Shown here: one piece after another, positions 8,707-17,961 of the stretch
How the letters are laid out: each line of letters begins with the position of its first letter
Numbering within the stretch: the first letter of the stretch is position 1
Source of the DNA: Caldilineaceae bacterium
Lineage (GTDB): Bacteria > Chloroflexota > Anaerolineae > Caldilineales > Caldilineaceae
NCBI GenBank assembly: GCA_022842065.1
Contig: JALHQH010000012.1
Location: 124,001-188,000, forward strand
Direction of reading: 5' to 3'
DNA length: 64,000 bases
Translations under genes and position numbers: made by a program
The notes under the pieces: model-generated
The model's database searches: none
What the model was told of the DNA's origin: nothing
The model's input: only the letters and a program-made list of their open reading frames with translations

Positions 8707-10422
8707 CTAAGGTTCACGGGATAAAAATGGTTTATAGGTTGGCCGACCGCTTGTCAGTGGCAGTTGGGTGGGGGGTGCTTCTAGGACAACTGCCGGTGCT
8801 ACTGCTGACAGTGGTTCGGCGGCCAGGGGGAGCTCGCCCAGCGCGACAGTTAGCGCAGCGGCCGCCGTAATCGCTGGCTCTGCCAAGGCTGGTGCCGCCG
8901 TGTCATTGCTGACCAATTGCGCCGCAGTGGTGGACGTTGGGGTTGGCAACAGCGGAATGGCCGTCGGTATGGCTGTCGGGATCGCCACAATGGGGACCCC
9001 CGCGAGCGGACCGGCCGCCCGCACAAAATCAGCCGCAACCCAGGCTTCGGTCTCACCTTCACGAATCTGCCACCAGGTGGGGGTATCCCCATCCTTGCCG
9101 ATAATTGCCAATGCCCGATTTTCAAAGGCTTGACCGATAATCGCATAGCCATCTGCACCCGGACCAGCGCGCAGATTTAAGAGGGCGGTGGTCACAAAGG
9201 CGGTCGGGACATCTGGTTCCGGCACGGGTGTTGCCGTGGGCGGTGGTTCAACCGCCGCTGCGACGGCTGCCACCGCGGGCAGGGGCTGTGCCTGCGCTTG
9301 CTGCCCGCGCGCCTTGAATTGGGGACTCCACGCGGCGGTCAGATTCAGATACTGGTTGCCAAAGGCGGCACTTGGTTCAATATAAGAACCTTCCGGCCAT
9401 TCGTTAAAGCTGGTAATCACCACCCAATCTGGTGTGCTGGCAATCGCTGCCTGCCAGGAACGTTCATAGTACGCGCCCCCTTCGCGATCTTTGGCAAAAC
9501 CACTGCCGGGGCGTATCCGCACATCATTGTAACCAGGCATCACCGTTGCCACCCAGAATTTGTAGGCCCCGTAACTTTGGCGTGCGCTATTAACCCGTCC
9601 GGCAAATTTCTGATTGGTATAAGTCAGGTCGGCGGGCGGGTTCCAGGTATTGCTGTAAAGATGATGACCATCAAAGACGGCCAGGTAACTGGTATCAACC
9701 CCCTCGGCAATCCACACGCTGCCATAGCCCGGATCAGCCTGACTGCGGATGGCACGCCAATTCTCTACCCCATAAATGGTTGGGCGCCAGAAGAAGATGA
9801 CGGGGCGGCCATCGACTCGCAAAAAGGCCGGGTGATTGGCATGCACACTAAGGGCATGTTGCAATGCGCCCGTAATGGCACCTGTGCCCCCCAGAAAGGG
9901 GGAAGTCGTCTCAAAGAGAATACCGATCTTAAAGTTACGCGTCGCCGCTTCCTCCAACAACGCGGCCAGATTTGGTTCCGTCTGATTTTCCCCAGGTCCA
10001 TACCAAGCGACCAAAAAGGCATCAATGCCGGCGCTCTTGGCCTGGTCGATATGCCGTCCCATCACCCCGCGATCCCGGCTGACGTAGGGTTCCGCCGGCA
10101 GATCGCTCAACTGGTCATAGTTCCACGTGTTTTCATCAAACCAGGTGTAATAAAAGGCTAGCACCAATGGGTCGCTACTGCTTTGCGCCCTGGGGGCAAG
10201 GCGCAATTTGGCTTGGGCCACCTCCGGCCAGTGTAACGTGCCAAGCAGGGTCATGCCCAGGATGCTGGCCAGCGCAGCTTGCCATAACCTGCGGGCTGCC
10301 TGATGACGCTGTCGGTTACTGGCTCGCTGGCCCAGTAATTCGTCCTGTTGATGGCTGTTTGATAAAGTACAATGTGTAACCAGGGGCGATCGTGATAGCG
10401 GCGGTGAAGGGTGTTTATGCAT
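8707..10422 (-). CDS. GH99-like exported glycosidase with SH3-like domain
   Basis: The 571-residue protein has a membrane or signal segment at about 46-63. A catalytic (beta/alpha)8 domain follows (about 87-375) with LAFYYTWFD, AKSAGIDAFLVAWYG, DGRPVIFFW and FNEWPEGSYIEPS. The last motif matches the paired catalytic acidic residues of GH99 endo-alpha-mannosidases and their relatives. A bacterial SH3-like domain (about 408-478, LNLRAGPGADGYAIIG) follows, then an Ala/Pro-rich tail ending YKPFLSREP, a degenerate form of the YLPL motif seen in neighbouring surface proteins. The alpha-mannan specificity is inferred from the family. It lies 27 bp upstream of hpt and could share its transcript. Confidence 0.75.
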   Translation of the reverse strand: MHKHPSPPLSRSPLVTHCTLSNSHQQDELLGQRASNRQRHQAARRLWQAALASILGMTLLGTLHWPEVAQAKLRLAPRAQSSSDPLVLAFYYTWFDENTWNYDQLSDLPAEPYVSRDRGVMGRHIDQAKSAGIDAFLVAWYGPGENQTEPNLAALLEEAATRNFKIGILFETTSPFLGGTGAITGALQHALSVHANHPAFLRVDGRPVIFFWRPTIYGVENWRAIRSQADPGYGSVWIAEGVDTSYLAVFDGHHLYSNTWNPPADLTYTNQKFAGRVNSARQSYGAYKFWVATVMPGYNDVRIRPGSGFAKDREGGAYYERSWQAAIASTPDWVVITSFNEWPEGSYIEPSAAFGNQYLNLTAAWSPQFKARGQQAQAQPLPAVAAVAAAVEPPPTATPVPEPDVPTAFVTTALLNLRAGPGADGYAIIGQAFENRALAIIGKDGDTPTWWQIREGETEAWVAADFVRAAGPLAGVPIVAIPTAIPTAIPLLPTPTSTTAAQLVSNDTAAPALAEPAITAAAALTVALGELPLAAEPLSAVAPAVVLEAPPTQLPLTSGRPTYKPFLSREP

Positions 10423-10692
10423 GCTTTCCGGTAATCCATATCAAGATGTTGCGACAAAAACCAGGCGCTGTCATCGTAACATGGGCCGCGTCTCAAAACA
10501 AATCGCGCTCTTCAATAGATTTGCACACAAGCTGAATTCTGTGCAAAACTGGGGGCAAACTATGCTGAAGGAGGCTGTTTTGTTCTTTCTTTCTTTCTTC
10601 TTTTATGACTATAAAACCACCCCCTCCCAACTTCCCCCAAACTGGGGGAGGTGCAGAAACGGTTCCCGCCCCAACCTGGGGAGGGTTAGGGT

Positions 10693-10852
10693 CACTGCCA
10701 TTAAGGTAAGGGGGGCAGATCTACCTCACCCCCTGGCCCCCTCTCCAACTTGGAGAGGGGGGAGTCTGCTCGCCCCTCTCCGTTACAGAGAGGGGCCTAG
10801 AGGCGGGTACCCACTGGGTGCCGGGGTGAGGTGGCTTAACTTAATGGCAGTG
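10693..10852. mobile_element. MITE-like palindromic element
   Basis: A 160-bp segment is bounded by perfect 13-bp terminal inverted repeats, CACTGCCATTAAG (10693-10705) and CTTAATGGCAGTG (10840-10852). Inside is a second inverted pair, ACCTCACCCC (10723-10732) and GGGGTGAGGT (10823-10832). Two further hairpins are built on CCCCTCTCC/GGAGAGGGG. GGTTAGGGT occurs immediately before the left end (10684-10692) and 2 bp beyond the right end (10855-10863), like a target-site duplication. It has no coding capacity. The right terminal repeat contains the ATG used here as the start of the next gene. Confidence 0.65.
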
Positions 10853-12643
10853 AAGGTTAGGGTGGGGTTAGTCGTTACCTTCTTTTTGCTCTTATCGTTA
10901 AATTGCTTACGCGGCCGGCGCTTATCTCCAAGCCGGTTGGTGTCGCCGCAGTGGCTTCTCTTGCTCTTGCTCTTGATTGGTGCGGCGGGCTGTGGTCGTA
11001 CCACCGCACCGCCAACTTTGACCCCGCCGATGTTGACACCACCAACCACCGCCACCGTGGCAAGCCGCCCCCTCGCCTTGATCGATCAAGAACTGTTGGG
11101 CGTGCCTGGCATTACCGCGCTCTGTGATAGTAGCCCCAATGCCGACTATCGCTGTGCGCAGCTTGATCGCCAACCACAGTTGACGGTGGCAATTGATGGC
11201 AGCCTCTTTGCGCGTTGGTCGTTGCGGGTTGATCAGGTTGCCACCCCATTGACCGGCGATGAGACTTTGCTGTTGCAGGTGCGGAGCACGGGCAAGTTAG
11301 CCCCTAATCTTTATCTGGTTGAGCAAAATGGCCGACGCGTGGGCGTTAACCTTGCCCGTTATGGCTTGCGCGCCGGCGAAATGCAACTGGCGATTCCCCT
11401 GCGCGAGATCCGCGATGAAGAGCGCCAGTGGCCGGCGTTTGCCGACGTGAATGAAGTGCAGGTCGTCTTTGAATGGGCAGAGATGGCCGGTACATTGGAT
11501 CTGCTCAGTTTGCAATTTGCTGGGGTTTGGACGGCGGCTGTGCCACCCACGGCCGCTGCGGATGAGTTAGCGGCAACGTTGACCGTTCCGGCTGGTTTTG
11601 CCGTTGATGTGCTGGCCGAGGGGTTGCGCGAGGTGACTCAACTCGAATTTGCCCCTGATGGCTCACTGTGGGCCAGCTTGCAGAGCGGCCGGATCTGGCG
11701 TTATCGCGATGGTGATGGCGATGGGCGCTATGAACTGCGTACGCTCTATGCCACCGGCTTTGATGAGGTCGTCGGGTTGCTCTATGATCCAGTGGATGGG
11801 GGCGTATGGGTTGGGGGGCGGGGTATGTTGATCCAAACCCATGACCAAGATGATAATGGTGTTGCCGATCAGCGCCTGGTCCGGCTGGAAGGATTACCTT
11901 GGGGCCGCCATCAGAACAACGGCTTGAGTTGGAATCCTGGCCCCGATCCTTTCACTGGCGAGGCGGCCAACCACTGGATCTATTTTGGGCTAGGCTCAAC
12001 CGAGGATCTGGAAGTCGGTGGCGAGTGGAATGCGCAAGTGTTGCGCTTCCCGCGTGACGGGCAAGGGCTGGGTGCGCTGGAAAGTGTCAGCACAGGCAAC
12101 CGCAATCCCTACATGGTGCGCTGGGCACCCGTGCCGGTTGACTTAACTCAGCCAGATGGTCCCACCGCCTGGCAGCTCTTTGCCAGCGAAAATGGCCCAG
12201 ACTTTAATGATGCGCCGGATGAGGTCAACCATATCCGGTGGGGGCACGACTATGGTTTTCCCATCCAATTTGGCCCTGTGGCCGCAACGGCCATTGATGG
12301 CGAACCCTACAGTGGCCCGGTCTACCCGGTGACGGCCCATGCCAGCGCCAATGGGCTGGCTTATGTGACCAATCCCAGTTGGCCAGCGGCGGACCGCACG
12401 CTCTATGTCTCCCTCTTTGGGCAGGTCTTCAGCGAGGCCATTGTCGGCCACACCGTGGAGCAGATTCGTCTGACGCGCGTCGAAAGTGCCACCGGGATCA
12501 CTTACCGTGGCGAACCCACCACCTTTATTGCTGGGCTAGATCGCCCCCTCCCCCTGACCACCACACGCGACGGCGATCTAGTCGTCGGTGATTACGCAAC
12601 CGGGGTCGTCTACCGCGTGCGCTATGGGGAGGTAGGTAGGTAG
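10844..12643 (+). CDS. Lipoprotein of the glucose/sorbosone dehydrogenase beta-propeller family
   Basis: From the ATG at 10844 the protein has 599 residues, with a lipobox LLLIGAAGC (acylated Cys50). A beta-sandwich-like segment follows (about 60-245). The six-bladed GSDH-type propeller begins near AGFAVDVLAEGLREVTQLEFAPDG and contains GRIWRYRDGDGDGRYE, a WGRHQNNGLSWNPG-type segment and RWGHDYGFP. Family members use PQQ to oxidise aldoses or sorbosone, but many bacterial homologues have unproven activity. The start is uncertain: there are two hydrophobic stretches before Cys50, and the chosen ATG lies inside the terminal repeat of the MITE-like element. Confidence 0.7.
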   Translation: MAVKVRVGLVVTFFLLLSLNCLRGRRLSPSRLVSPQWLLLLLLLIGAAGCGRTTAPPTLTPPMLTPPTTATVASRPLALIDQELLGVPGITALCDSSPNADYRCAQLDRQPQLTVAIDGSLFARWSLRVDQVATPLTGDETLLLQVRSTGKLAPNLYLVEQNGRRVGVNLARYGLRAGEMQLAIPLREIRDEERQWPAFADVNEVQVVFEWAEMAGTLDLLSLQFAGVWTAAVPPTAAADELAATLTVPAGFAVDVLAEGLREVTQLEFAPDGSLWASLQSGRIWRYRDGDGDGRYELRTLYATGFDEVVGLLYDPVDGGVWVGGRGMLIQTHDQDDNGVADQRLVRLEGLPWGRHQNNGLSWNPGPDPFTGEAANHWIYFGLGSTEDLEVGGEWNAQVLRFPRDGQGLGALESVSTGNRNPYMVRWAPVPVDLTQPDGPTAWQLFASENGPDFNDAPDEVNHIRWGHDYGFPIQFGPVAATAIDGEPYSGPVYPVTAHASANGLAYVTNPSWPAADRTLYVSLFGQVFSEAIVGHTVEQIRLTRVESATGITYRGEPTTFIAGLDRPLPLTTTRDGDLVVGDYATGVVYRVRYGEVGR

Positions 12644-12649
12644 ATAAGG

Positions 12650-12695
12650 AAATCGGTAAATCAGTAAATCGGTAGAGGCTAACCGATATACCGAT
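12650..12695. repeat. Imperfect palindrome between convergent genes
   Basis: AAATCGGTA units on the left side (12650-12675) pair with TACCGAT units on the right (12681-12695), forming an imperfect stem. Both arms are short tandem repeats of a GGTA/AATC word. It separates the stops of the dehydrogenase-like gene and the Nudix gene and is probably a bidirectional end structure. Confidence 0.5.
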
Positions 12696-12711
12696 ATACC
12701 GATTTACCTGT

Positions 12712-13356
12712 CTACCCATCTACCACCCGCGCGACCGTCGGTAAGGCCAGCAACTCGCTGATGATCATGGCGGTGGCGCCCCAAATCGTCTGCTCTTGGA
12801 CGCGGAAAAAGGGGACCTCGGCGGCGCGGTCGCGCAGTTGCCAGGTCTCTGTGCGCTGGTTGGTGACATTGAGCAGATCCGCCAGCGGTGTTTCGATCAG
12901 CAGGGCCACTTCATAGGGATCCGGCTGAAAGACTGGGCGTGCATCAACCCAGGCCACCGTTGGCTGGACCAGGTGATTGCTGGCAAAGACATAGAGCGGG
13001 CTGAGTTGCCCTAACACGGTCACACTGGCGGGCACGACCCCGACTTCCTCATACGCCTCACGCAGCGCCGTCGCAATCAGATCGGCATCCTGTGCTTCGT
13101 AGCCACCACCCGGAAAACCGACCTGACCACTGTGTACCCCATCATAGGTTGGGCGCAGGATCAGCGGCAGATGGACTTCGTCTTGATGCGGATAAAAGAG
13201 AATCAAGACGCCACTGCGGCGGGCATCGGCTGGGGCCTGATCATAGGGCAGATCGCCGTGCCGTGGCCGGGGTGCCATGCGGTATTGGGCATCGCGTCCC
13301 GGCAGCGCCGTGGCCAGATCGCGCTGTACAGCTTCAACAAAAGTTTGAATGTGCAT
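12712..13356 (-). CDS. CoA-pyrophosphatase-type Nudix hydrolase
   Basis: The 214-residue protein has the NudL/UPF0035 signature just before the Nudix box, LILRPTYDGVHSGQVGFPGG. The box ends ALREAYEEVGV (about residues 75-115). That arrangement is diagnostic for coenzyme A diphosphatases, which hydrolyse CoA to 3'-phospho-ADP and phosphopantetheine. The early Glu of the generic box is Ala, as in other NudL proteins. It stands alone, convergent with the preceding gene, and its substrate is inferred from family membership. Confidence 0.88.
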   Translation of the reverse strand: MHIQTFVEAVQRDLATALPGRDAQYRMAPRPRHGDLPYDQAPADARRSGVLILFYPHQDEVHLPLILRPTYDGVHSGQVGFPGGGYEAQDADLIATALREAYEEVGVVPASVTVLGQLSPLYVFASNHLVQPTVAWVDARPVFQPDPYEVALLIETPLADLLNVTNQRTETWQLRDRAAEVPFFRVQEQTIWGATAMIISELLALPTVARVVDG

Positions 13357-13543
13357 AGCTTCGTATTGATTCTACACGGCTTACCCATCTCCCCATGCTG
13401 GGGTGTGACGTAAGCCTGCGCTAGGTTAATCCACGGGTTAATCCTAGGAATTCTTAATATGAAAACGGGCGGTAAGCGAGTTGGGCTGCGCATCAGGGGA
13501 TGCGCAGTACACTGGGGCCAATTTTAAATTGAGAATTGCGGGG

Positions 13544-14770
13544 TTAATCCACTGCGCGACAGAGCAGCCCCTTGAGATATTCACCTTCCGGGAAAGTAAT
13601 GGCTACCGGATGATCCTCACCCTGGTGGAGCCAATGCTGGATCTGTAGTTTGCGCTCCGCATCCACCGCGGCACCAAAGACCACCTTCTGAAAGAGATCC
13701 AAGTTGACCAACCCGCTACAACTAAAGGTGGCCAGGCTCCCACCGGGCTTGAGTAGCCCCATGGCCAGCAGGTTGATATCCTTGTAACCGCGTAGGGCCC
13801 GGTCCAGGTGGGTATGCGACTGCGCAAATTTGGGGGGATCGAGAATGATCAGGTCAAAGGGCTCGACCCCACTGTCACGCCAATCGCGCAGCACTTGGAA
13901 GACATCCCCGGCAATGCTTTCACTCTGGCGGTCGGGATCAAAGCCATTGGCCCGCAGATTGATTTCCCCCAAGGTTAATGCTTCCACGCTGCTATCAATG
14001 TTGGTCACATGGCTGGCGCCAGCAGCCAGCGCATAGATCATAAAGGCCCCCGTATAACTAAAGGCATTTAGTACCCGCTTGCCGGCACAATGACGGGTGA
14101 CCAACTGCCGATTGTTGCGCTGATCGGCATAGAAGCCCCCCTTTTGTCCTTGTAACAGATCAACGACAAAGTGTAGTCCATTCTCGCGCACCGTGACCTG
14201 CCCGGTGGGGGCCTGCCCAAGCAACATGCCCTCGGCGGGGGCCAAGCCTTCCTGGCGCCGCGCCGAGAGATCGCTGCGCTCAATAATGCCGACGCAGCCC
14301 GTCACTTGCTGGAGCAGGGTCGCCAACAGCTTTTTGTGCCGCTCAATCCCCAGCGTGCCGACCTGCATCACCAGATAATCGCCATAGCGATCGACGATCA
14401 AGCCCGGCAAATAGTCACTTTCACCGTGAATCAGCCGGTAGACCGTTGTCTCGCCGCCGGCCGCCAAGGCCGCGCGCCCGGCCACGGCAGCCTTGATCCG
14501 GCGTTGCCAAAAGGCTTGGTCAACGGCCTCGCCCTCCTGCCAGGTGAGAATACGTACTTGGATCTGGCTGGCGCGGTTAAGATAGCCATAGGCCAACCAC
14601 CCACCATCGGCGTTGTAGACATTGACCAGATCACCGTCGGCCGCGCGGGTTGGCAATTGCCCGATCGCCCCACTAAAGATCCAGGGGTGGCCCTGGCGGA
14701 TTGGCTTATCGCGCCCTGGCTTGAGGATGACGCCGTCCACTGGTAAAGGCGTTTGTAAAGGCTGCTTCAT
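13544..14770 (-). CDS. RlmI-like 23S rRNA m5C methyltransferase
   Basis: The 408-residue protein has an N-terminal PUA domain (about 13-80, PGRDKPIRQGHPWIFSGAI) and a central EEHEE domain. The C-terminal Rossmann SAM-binding domain shows VLNAFSYTGAF, the catalytic LDPPKF and FSCSG. This is the RlmI architecture; in E. coli it methylates C1962 of 23S rRNA. Its ATG overlaps the stop of the upstream 74-residue gene by 4 bp (ATGA), indicating translational coupling in the tilS operon. Confidence 0.88.
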   Translation of the reverse strand: MKQPLQTPLPVDGVILKPGRDKPIRQGHPWIFSGAIGQLPTRAADGDLVNVYNADGGWLAYGYLNRASQIQVRILTWQEGEAVDQAFWQRRIKAAVAGRAALAAGGETTVYRLIHGESDYLPGLIVDRYGDYLVMQVGTLGIERHKKLLATLLQQVTGCVGIIERSDLSARRQEGLAPAEGMLLGQAPTGQVTVRENGLHFVVDLLQGQKGGFYADQRNNRQLVTRHCAGKRVLNAFSYTGAFMIYALAAGASHVTNIDSSVEALTLGEINLRANGFDPDRQSESIAGDVFQVLRDWRDSGVEPFDLIILDPPKFAQSHTHLDRALRGYKDINLLAMGLLKPGGSLATFSCSGLVNLDLFQKVVFGAAVDAERKLQIQHWLHQGEDHPVAITFPEGEYLKGLLCRAVD

Positions 14771-14991
14771 GAAGATTCACTTTCTTGTTTGATTTCCCAA
14801 CCATACTCATTGATCGTCACCTCTGCCGTGGGCAGCGTGATCTGCCGCGTTTGGGGCACATAGCGGAAGGTGACCTCGCCCGCTGGTGTCACTAGGATGC
14901 CGGTAACCAGCGCCGGCGTGCGCGTTTTAAACCGTACTTTGTACCCTTTGTAGATGATCCAGTGGGTCAACGCTTTCACATTAACCGCCAT
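14767..14991 (-). CDS. Small conserved-looking protein between tilS and rlmI
   Basis: I do not recognise this 74-residue protein. It is beta-rich, slightly basic in the N-terminal half (YKGYKVRFKTRTPALV) and acidic at the end. No membrane segment or metal motif is seen. It overlaps tilS upstream by 11 bp and the methyltransferase downstream by 4 bp, so it is almost certainly translated. The setting between two RNA-modifying enzymes suggests an RNA- or ribosome-related role, but that is inference only. Confidence 0.7.
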   Translation of the reverse strand: MAVNVKALTHWIIYKGYKVRFKTRTPALVTGILVTPAGEVTFRYVPQTRQITLPTAEVTINEYGWEIKQESESS

Positions 14992-16648
14992 TGCTCTGCT
15001 CCCAACTTAAATAGAGGACGGTTTGCGTCGTGGCCGTAATCCGGACTGTATGCGCAATCGCCAGCCCGCAAACCCAGCAAACCGTGGCATTCGTCTGATC
15101 AACCAGCAAAGGCCAGCCGCTGCGTAGCGTCGGATGGACCTTGCGGTCTGTAAAAAAATTACCCAGTCCTTTGTGTTGCCCCGGCATGCCCAACGGTGTG
15201 AAAGATTGCCCTGATTGGGGCGTTGTTACACACAACGATCCCACCTGCGCGGCATCCATATAGGCGCGCCAGGGCTGCTGCCCTGCCTGCCAATCGCTGG
15301 GCAATTCTGCACGTGCCAGGCGCTTGGCGACAAGCTGCCAGCCGCCCGCAAGCAACAACACGCCTTCCTCCACTGCTACGCTACCCACGTCCGCCCGCCA
15401 CTGTTGACCCAGGTAGGGGTGGTCTGGGGCAAAGGGCAGTACATCATGCTTGTGTAAACTGAGGCGGGCGGGCTGACTAGGGGTTGCACCCGCAACACTC
15501 CATGCTACCTCGCCGCCTAACCTGTGGGGACCACTGGCAACAATCGGCTGGGGCAGCGCAGCGAGCAGATTTGCAACTTGCTCTAAGCTTAGCGTTGTCC
15601 CCACCGCTCGACTTGGCATTAACTGGAACAGCGCTTGGCGCAAAACGCCTTGTTGATGCGCCTTGGGCAACGCGTAGAACTGGGCCAGGTCGAGGACAAT
15701 GCGTTCAACCGGTGTCGTGAGTGGCTCTAGTTGCAAAGTTTCTAGCTGGGCCTGGTCAAGCGCGGTCAGCCGCGTTCCCTCCGTCGCCGCGACCTCAGCC
15801 AGGCGGCCAAGCGCGGCGACCACTTGGGGATTTAGTTCGGCCAGTTTGGGCATAATCTGGTGGCGCAGAAAGTTGCGGGCCAAGGTTTCATCTTGGTTAC
15901 TTTCGTCCTCGCGCCAGCTTAAGCTACTTGACCGTAAGCTCTGGAGGATCTCTGTACGGCGAATGTGTAAAAACGGTCTGACAAGGCGAAGGTATGGTTG
16001 TTGATTTTCCGTTACAGTGAATGGCTGAGTCGCTGGCGCGCATAATTCGTGCAAGGGGCGGCGGCTCACTGGCCGCATGCCACCGAGCCCTTGTAGCCCG
16101 CTGCCGCGCACCAGATGGAGCAGGACAGTTTCGGCCTGATCATCCGCATGGTGGGCCAAGGCAATGATCGGCTCTTGGGATGGTGGTGTGACTTGCACGG
16201 CAATTTCGGCCAGAAAGGCATAACGCGCGGCGCGGGCGACTGCTTCCAGATTGCCGGCCTGGGCTTGCAATGTCCCCACGGGCAGTTGCCGGCGGTGATA
16301 AGGCAATGACCACTGTTGCGCAAGCTGAGCGACAAAGTCGGCATCGGCGGCTGCACCAAGGCGTAGGCCATGATCCATGTGCGCAACATGGAGGGTTAAC
16401 CGCCAACAGGGGGCAAAATGACAAAGCGTCTGCAAGAGGCAAACACTGTCCGCCCCGCCGCTGACGCCAACGACAACGGTCAACCATTCGCCTCTGGTGG
16501 ACAACGGAAAAAGGCCATCGCGTGCTTGCGCGGCGGCGACCTGCGCGCTGATGATGGGCGCAGGTTGGCCGAACGCTGGTAAAGATTGGGTGCCGGTTTC
16601 GGCTCCCCTTTGTGGTGACCGTTGTATCATAACCGTAGAGTATACCAT
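14981..16648 (-). CDS. tilS: tRNA(Ile)-lysidine synthase
   Basis: The 555-residue protein carries the N-type ATP pyrophosphatase P-loop GVSGGADSVCLL (SGGADS at 63-68). It also has the TilS landmarks HMDHGLR, AHHADDQAETVLLHLVRGSG and NFLRHQIMP, and a C-terminal TilS domain including FTPLGMPG. It converts cytidine 34 of tRNA-Ile(CAU) to lysidine, which is essential for AUA decoding. The N-terminus before the P-loop is about 35 residues longer than usual; ATGs at 16648 and 16630 are both possible. It heads the operon with the 74-residue gene and rlmI, divergent from mreB. Confidence 0.93.
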   Translation of the reverse strand: MVYSTVMIQRSPQRGAETGTQSLPAFGQPAPIISAQVAAAQARDGLFPLSTRGEWLTVVVGVSGGADSVCLLQTLCHFAPCWRLTLHVAHMDHGLRLGAAADADFVAQLAQQWSLPYHRRQLPVGTLQAQAGNLEAVARAARYAFLAEIAVQVTPPSQEPIIALAHHADDQAETVLLHLVRGSGLQGLGGMRPVSRRPLHELCAPATQPFTVTENQQPYLRLVRPFLHIRRTEILQSLRSSSLSWREDESNQDETLARNFLRHQIMPKLAELNPQVVAALGRLAEVAATEGTRLTALDQAQLETLQLEPLTTPVERIVLDLAQFYALPKAHQQGVLRQALFQLMPSRAVGTTLSLEQVANLLAALPQPIVASGPHRLGGEVAWSVAGATPSQPARLSLHKHDVLPFAPDHPYLGQQWRADVGSVAVEEGVLLLAGGWQLVAKRLARAELPSDWQAGQQPWRAYMDAAQVGSLCVTTPQSGQSFTPLGMPGQHKGLGNFFTDRKVHPTLRSGWPLLVDQTNATVCWVCGLAIAHTVRITATTQTVLYLSWEQSNGG

Positions 16649-16724
16649 AATGCGCAGCGGTTAGCTGCGTTTGCTTGGCCGCGGATCTACTTGTTGACGG
16701 GATAGATGCTGAATCGAGTAGCTT

Positions 16725-16753
16725 TTTTGTCCGTTACTCGCTTGTGGTATAAT
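16725..16753 (+). promoter_or_regulatory. Extended -10 promoter for the mreB operon
   Basis: TATAAT at 16748-16753 is preceded by TGG, an extended -10 motif, with a weak TTTTGT -35 box 17 bp upstream (16725-16730). It lies about 95 bp before the mreB GTG in the divergent tilS/mreB gap. Confidence 0.55.
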
Positions 16754-16849
16754 CAACTATCATTTGTAGTATGGAATAGATGATCTGTCATCGCTGAGTA
16801 GTGTAAATTTTTTCGTAGACACCGTTACGGTGTAGGAGACGGAGAACGC

Positions 16850-17920
16850 GTGAATAATCCGTTCGATTGGCTACTGGGCCTCTTTTCGCTTGATATCGGC
16901 ATTGACCTGGGCACGGCTAATACCTTGGTCCATGTCAAAAACCGTGGGATCGTGATCAACGAACCATCCATCGTCGCCATTGATCGCTCTTCTCGTCGTC
17001 GCCCCTTGGTAAAAGCCATCGGTAATGAGGCCAAGGAGATGGTCGGGCGCACACCGGCCCATATTGTCGCCATTCGCCCCTTGCAAGATGGGGTGATCTC
17101 TGATTTTGATGTGACTGAACGTATGATCCATCACTTTATTGGGAAAGTGCATGGCAACCGCGCTTTTGGTGCTGCCCGCCCGCGCGTGGTGATCGGCATT
17201 CCTTCTGGCGTGACCGAAGTGGAAAAACGGGCGGTACGCGATGCGGCGATCAGCGCCGGGGCGCGTGAAGCCGGCTTGGTGGAAGAGCCAATGGCCGCCG
17301 CGATTGGGGCCGGTCTGCCGGTGACTGAATCGGTCGGCTCGATGATTGTGGATATCGGTGGTGGTACGACGGAAGTGGCTGTCATCTCGTTGGGCGGGAT
17401 TGTGGTCTCGCGCTCGATCCGGGTGGCCGGTGATGAGATGAACGAAGATATTATGAGTTATGCGCGCCAGAAGTATAGTCTGCTAATTGGGGAACGCATG
17501 GCCGAGCGCGGTAAAATCGAGATCGGTTCAGCCTATCCAATGGAGCAGGAGCGCACGATGATTCTGCGCGGGCGCAACCTGGTGACAGGTCTGCCGGAAG
17601 CGGTCGAGGTCAGCTCGGTCGAGATCCGGGAAGCACTTTCCGGATCGGTCGAAGTGATCGTTGATGCCGTCAAGGCGACATTAGATGAGACGCCACCCGA
17701 GTTGGTGGCCGACTTGATGGAGTATGGCATTGTGCTGGCCGGTGGTGGTGCTTTGTTACATGGCCTGGCCCAGCGTCTGCAGGATGAGACGCGTATGCAT
17801 GTCTATGTGGCGGATAATCCGTTAACTGCGGTGGTGATGGGGACCGGGATGATTTTGGAGAAGCCAGAATTTTATCGCGAGACCCTCACCAGCATGCAGC
17901 GTAAGAGTACCGTGCGTTGA
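16850..17920 (+). CDS. mreB: Rod-shape determining actin MreB
   Basis: The 356-residue protein has the actin-fold phosphate loops SLDIGIDLGTANTLV (about 13-27) and DIGGGTTEVAVISLGG (about 167-182). GIPSGVTEVEKRAVRDA and the adenosine motif VLAGGGALLHGL are also present. MreB polymerises under the membrane and positions elongasome wall synthesis. The start is GTG, supported by GGAGACGGAG just upstream. It leads an operon with mreC (41 bp away), mreD, PBP2, minC, minD and rodA. Confidence 0.97.
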   Translation: MNNPFDWLLGLFSLDIGIDLGTANTLVHVKNRGIVINEPSIVAIDRSSRRRPLVKAIGNEAKEMVGRTPAHIVAIRPLQDGVISDFDVTERMIHHFIGKVHGNRAFGAARPRVVIGIPSGVTEVEKRAVRDAAISAGAREAGLVEEPMAAAIGAGLPVTESVGSMIVDIGGGTTEVAVISLGGIVVSRSIRVAGDEMNEDIMSYARQKYSLLIGERMAERGKIEIGSAYPMEQERTMILRGRNLVTGLPEAVEVSSVEIREALSGSVEVIVDAVKATLDETPPELVADLMEYGIVLAGGGALLHGLAQRLQDETRMHVYVADNPLTAVVMGTGMILEKPEFYRETLTSMQRKSTVR

Positions 17921-17961
17921 TCTGGCGCGCTGATCTAATAGCCTAAAGACCACCTTCTTCT

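Noticed and set aside
9298..10161. Long plus-strand frame of 287 codons opposite the GH99-like gene
   Set aside because: The minus-strand protein has clear family motifs throughout, whereas the plus-strand product has none and no ribosome binding site.
10421..10843. Extension of the dehydrogenase-like lipoprotein gene upstream to 10421
   Set aside because: The extra codons run through the palindromic element and other hairpins, and would bury the lipobox about 190 residues into the protein.
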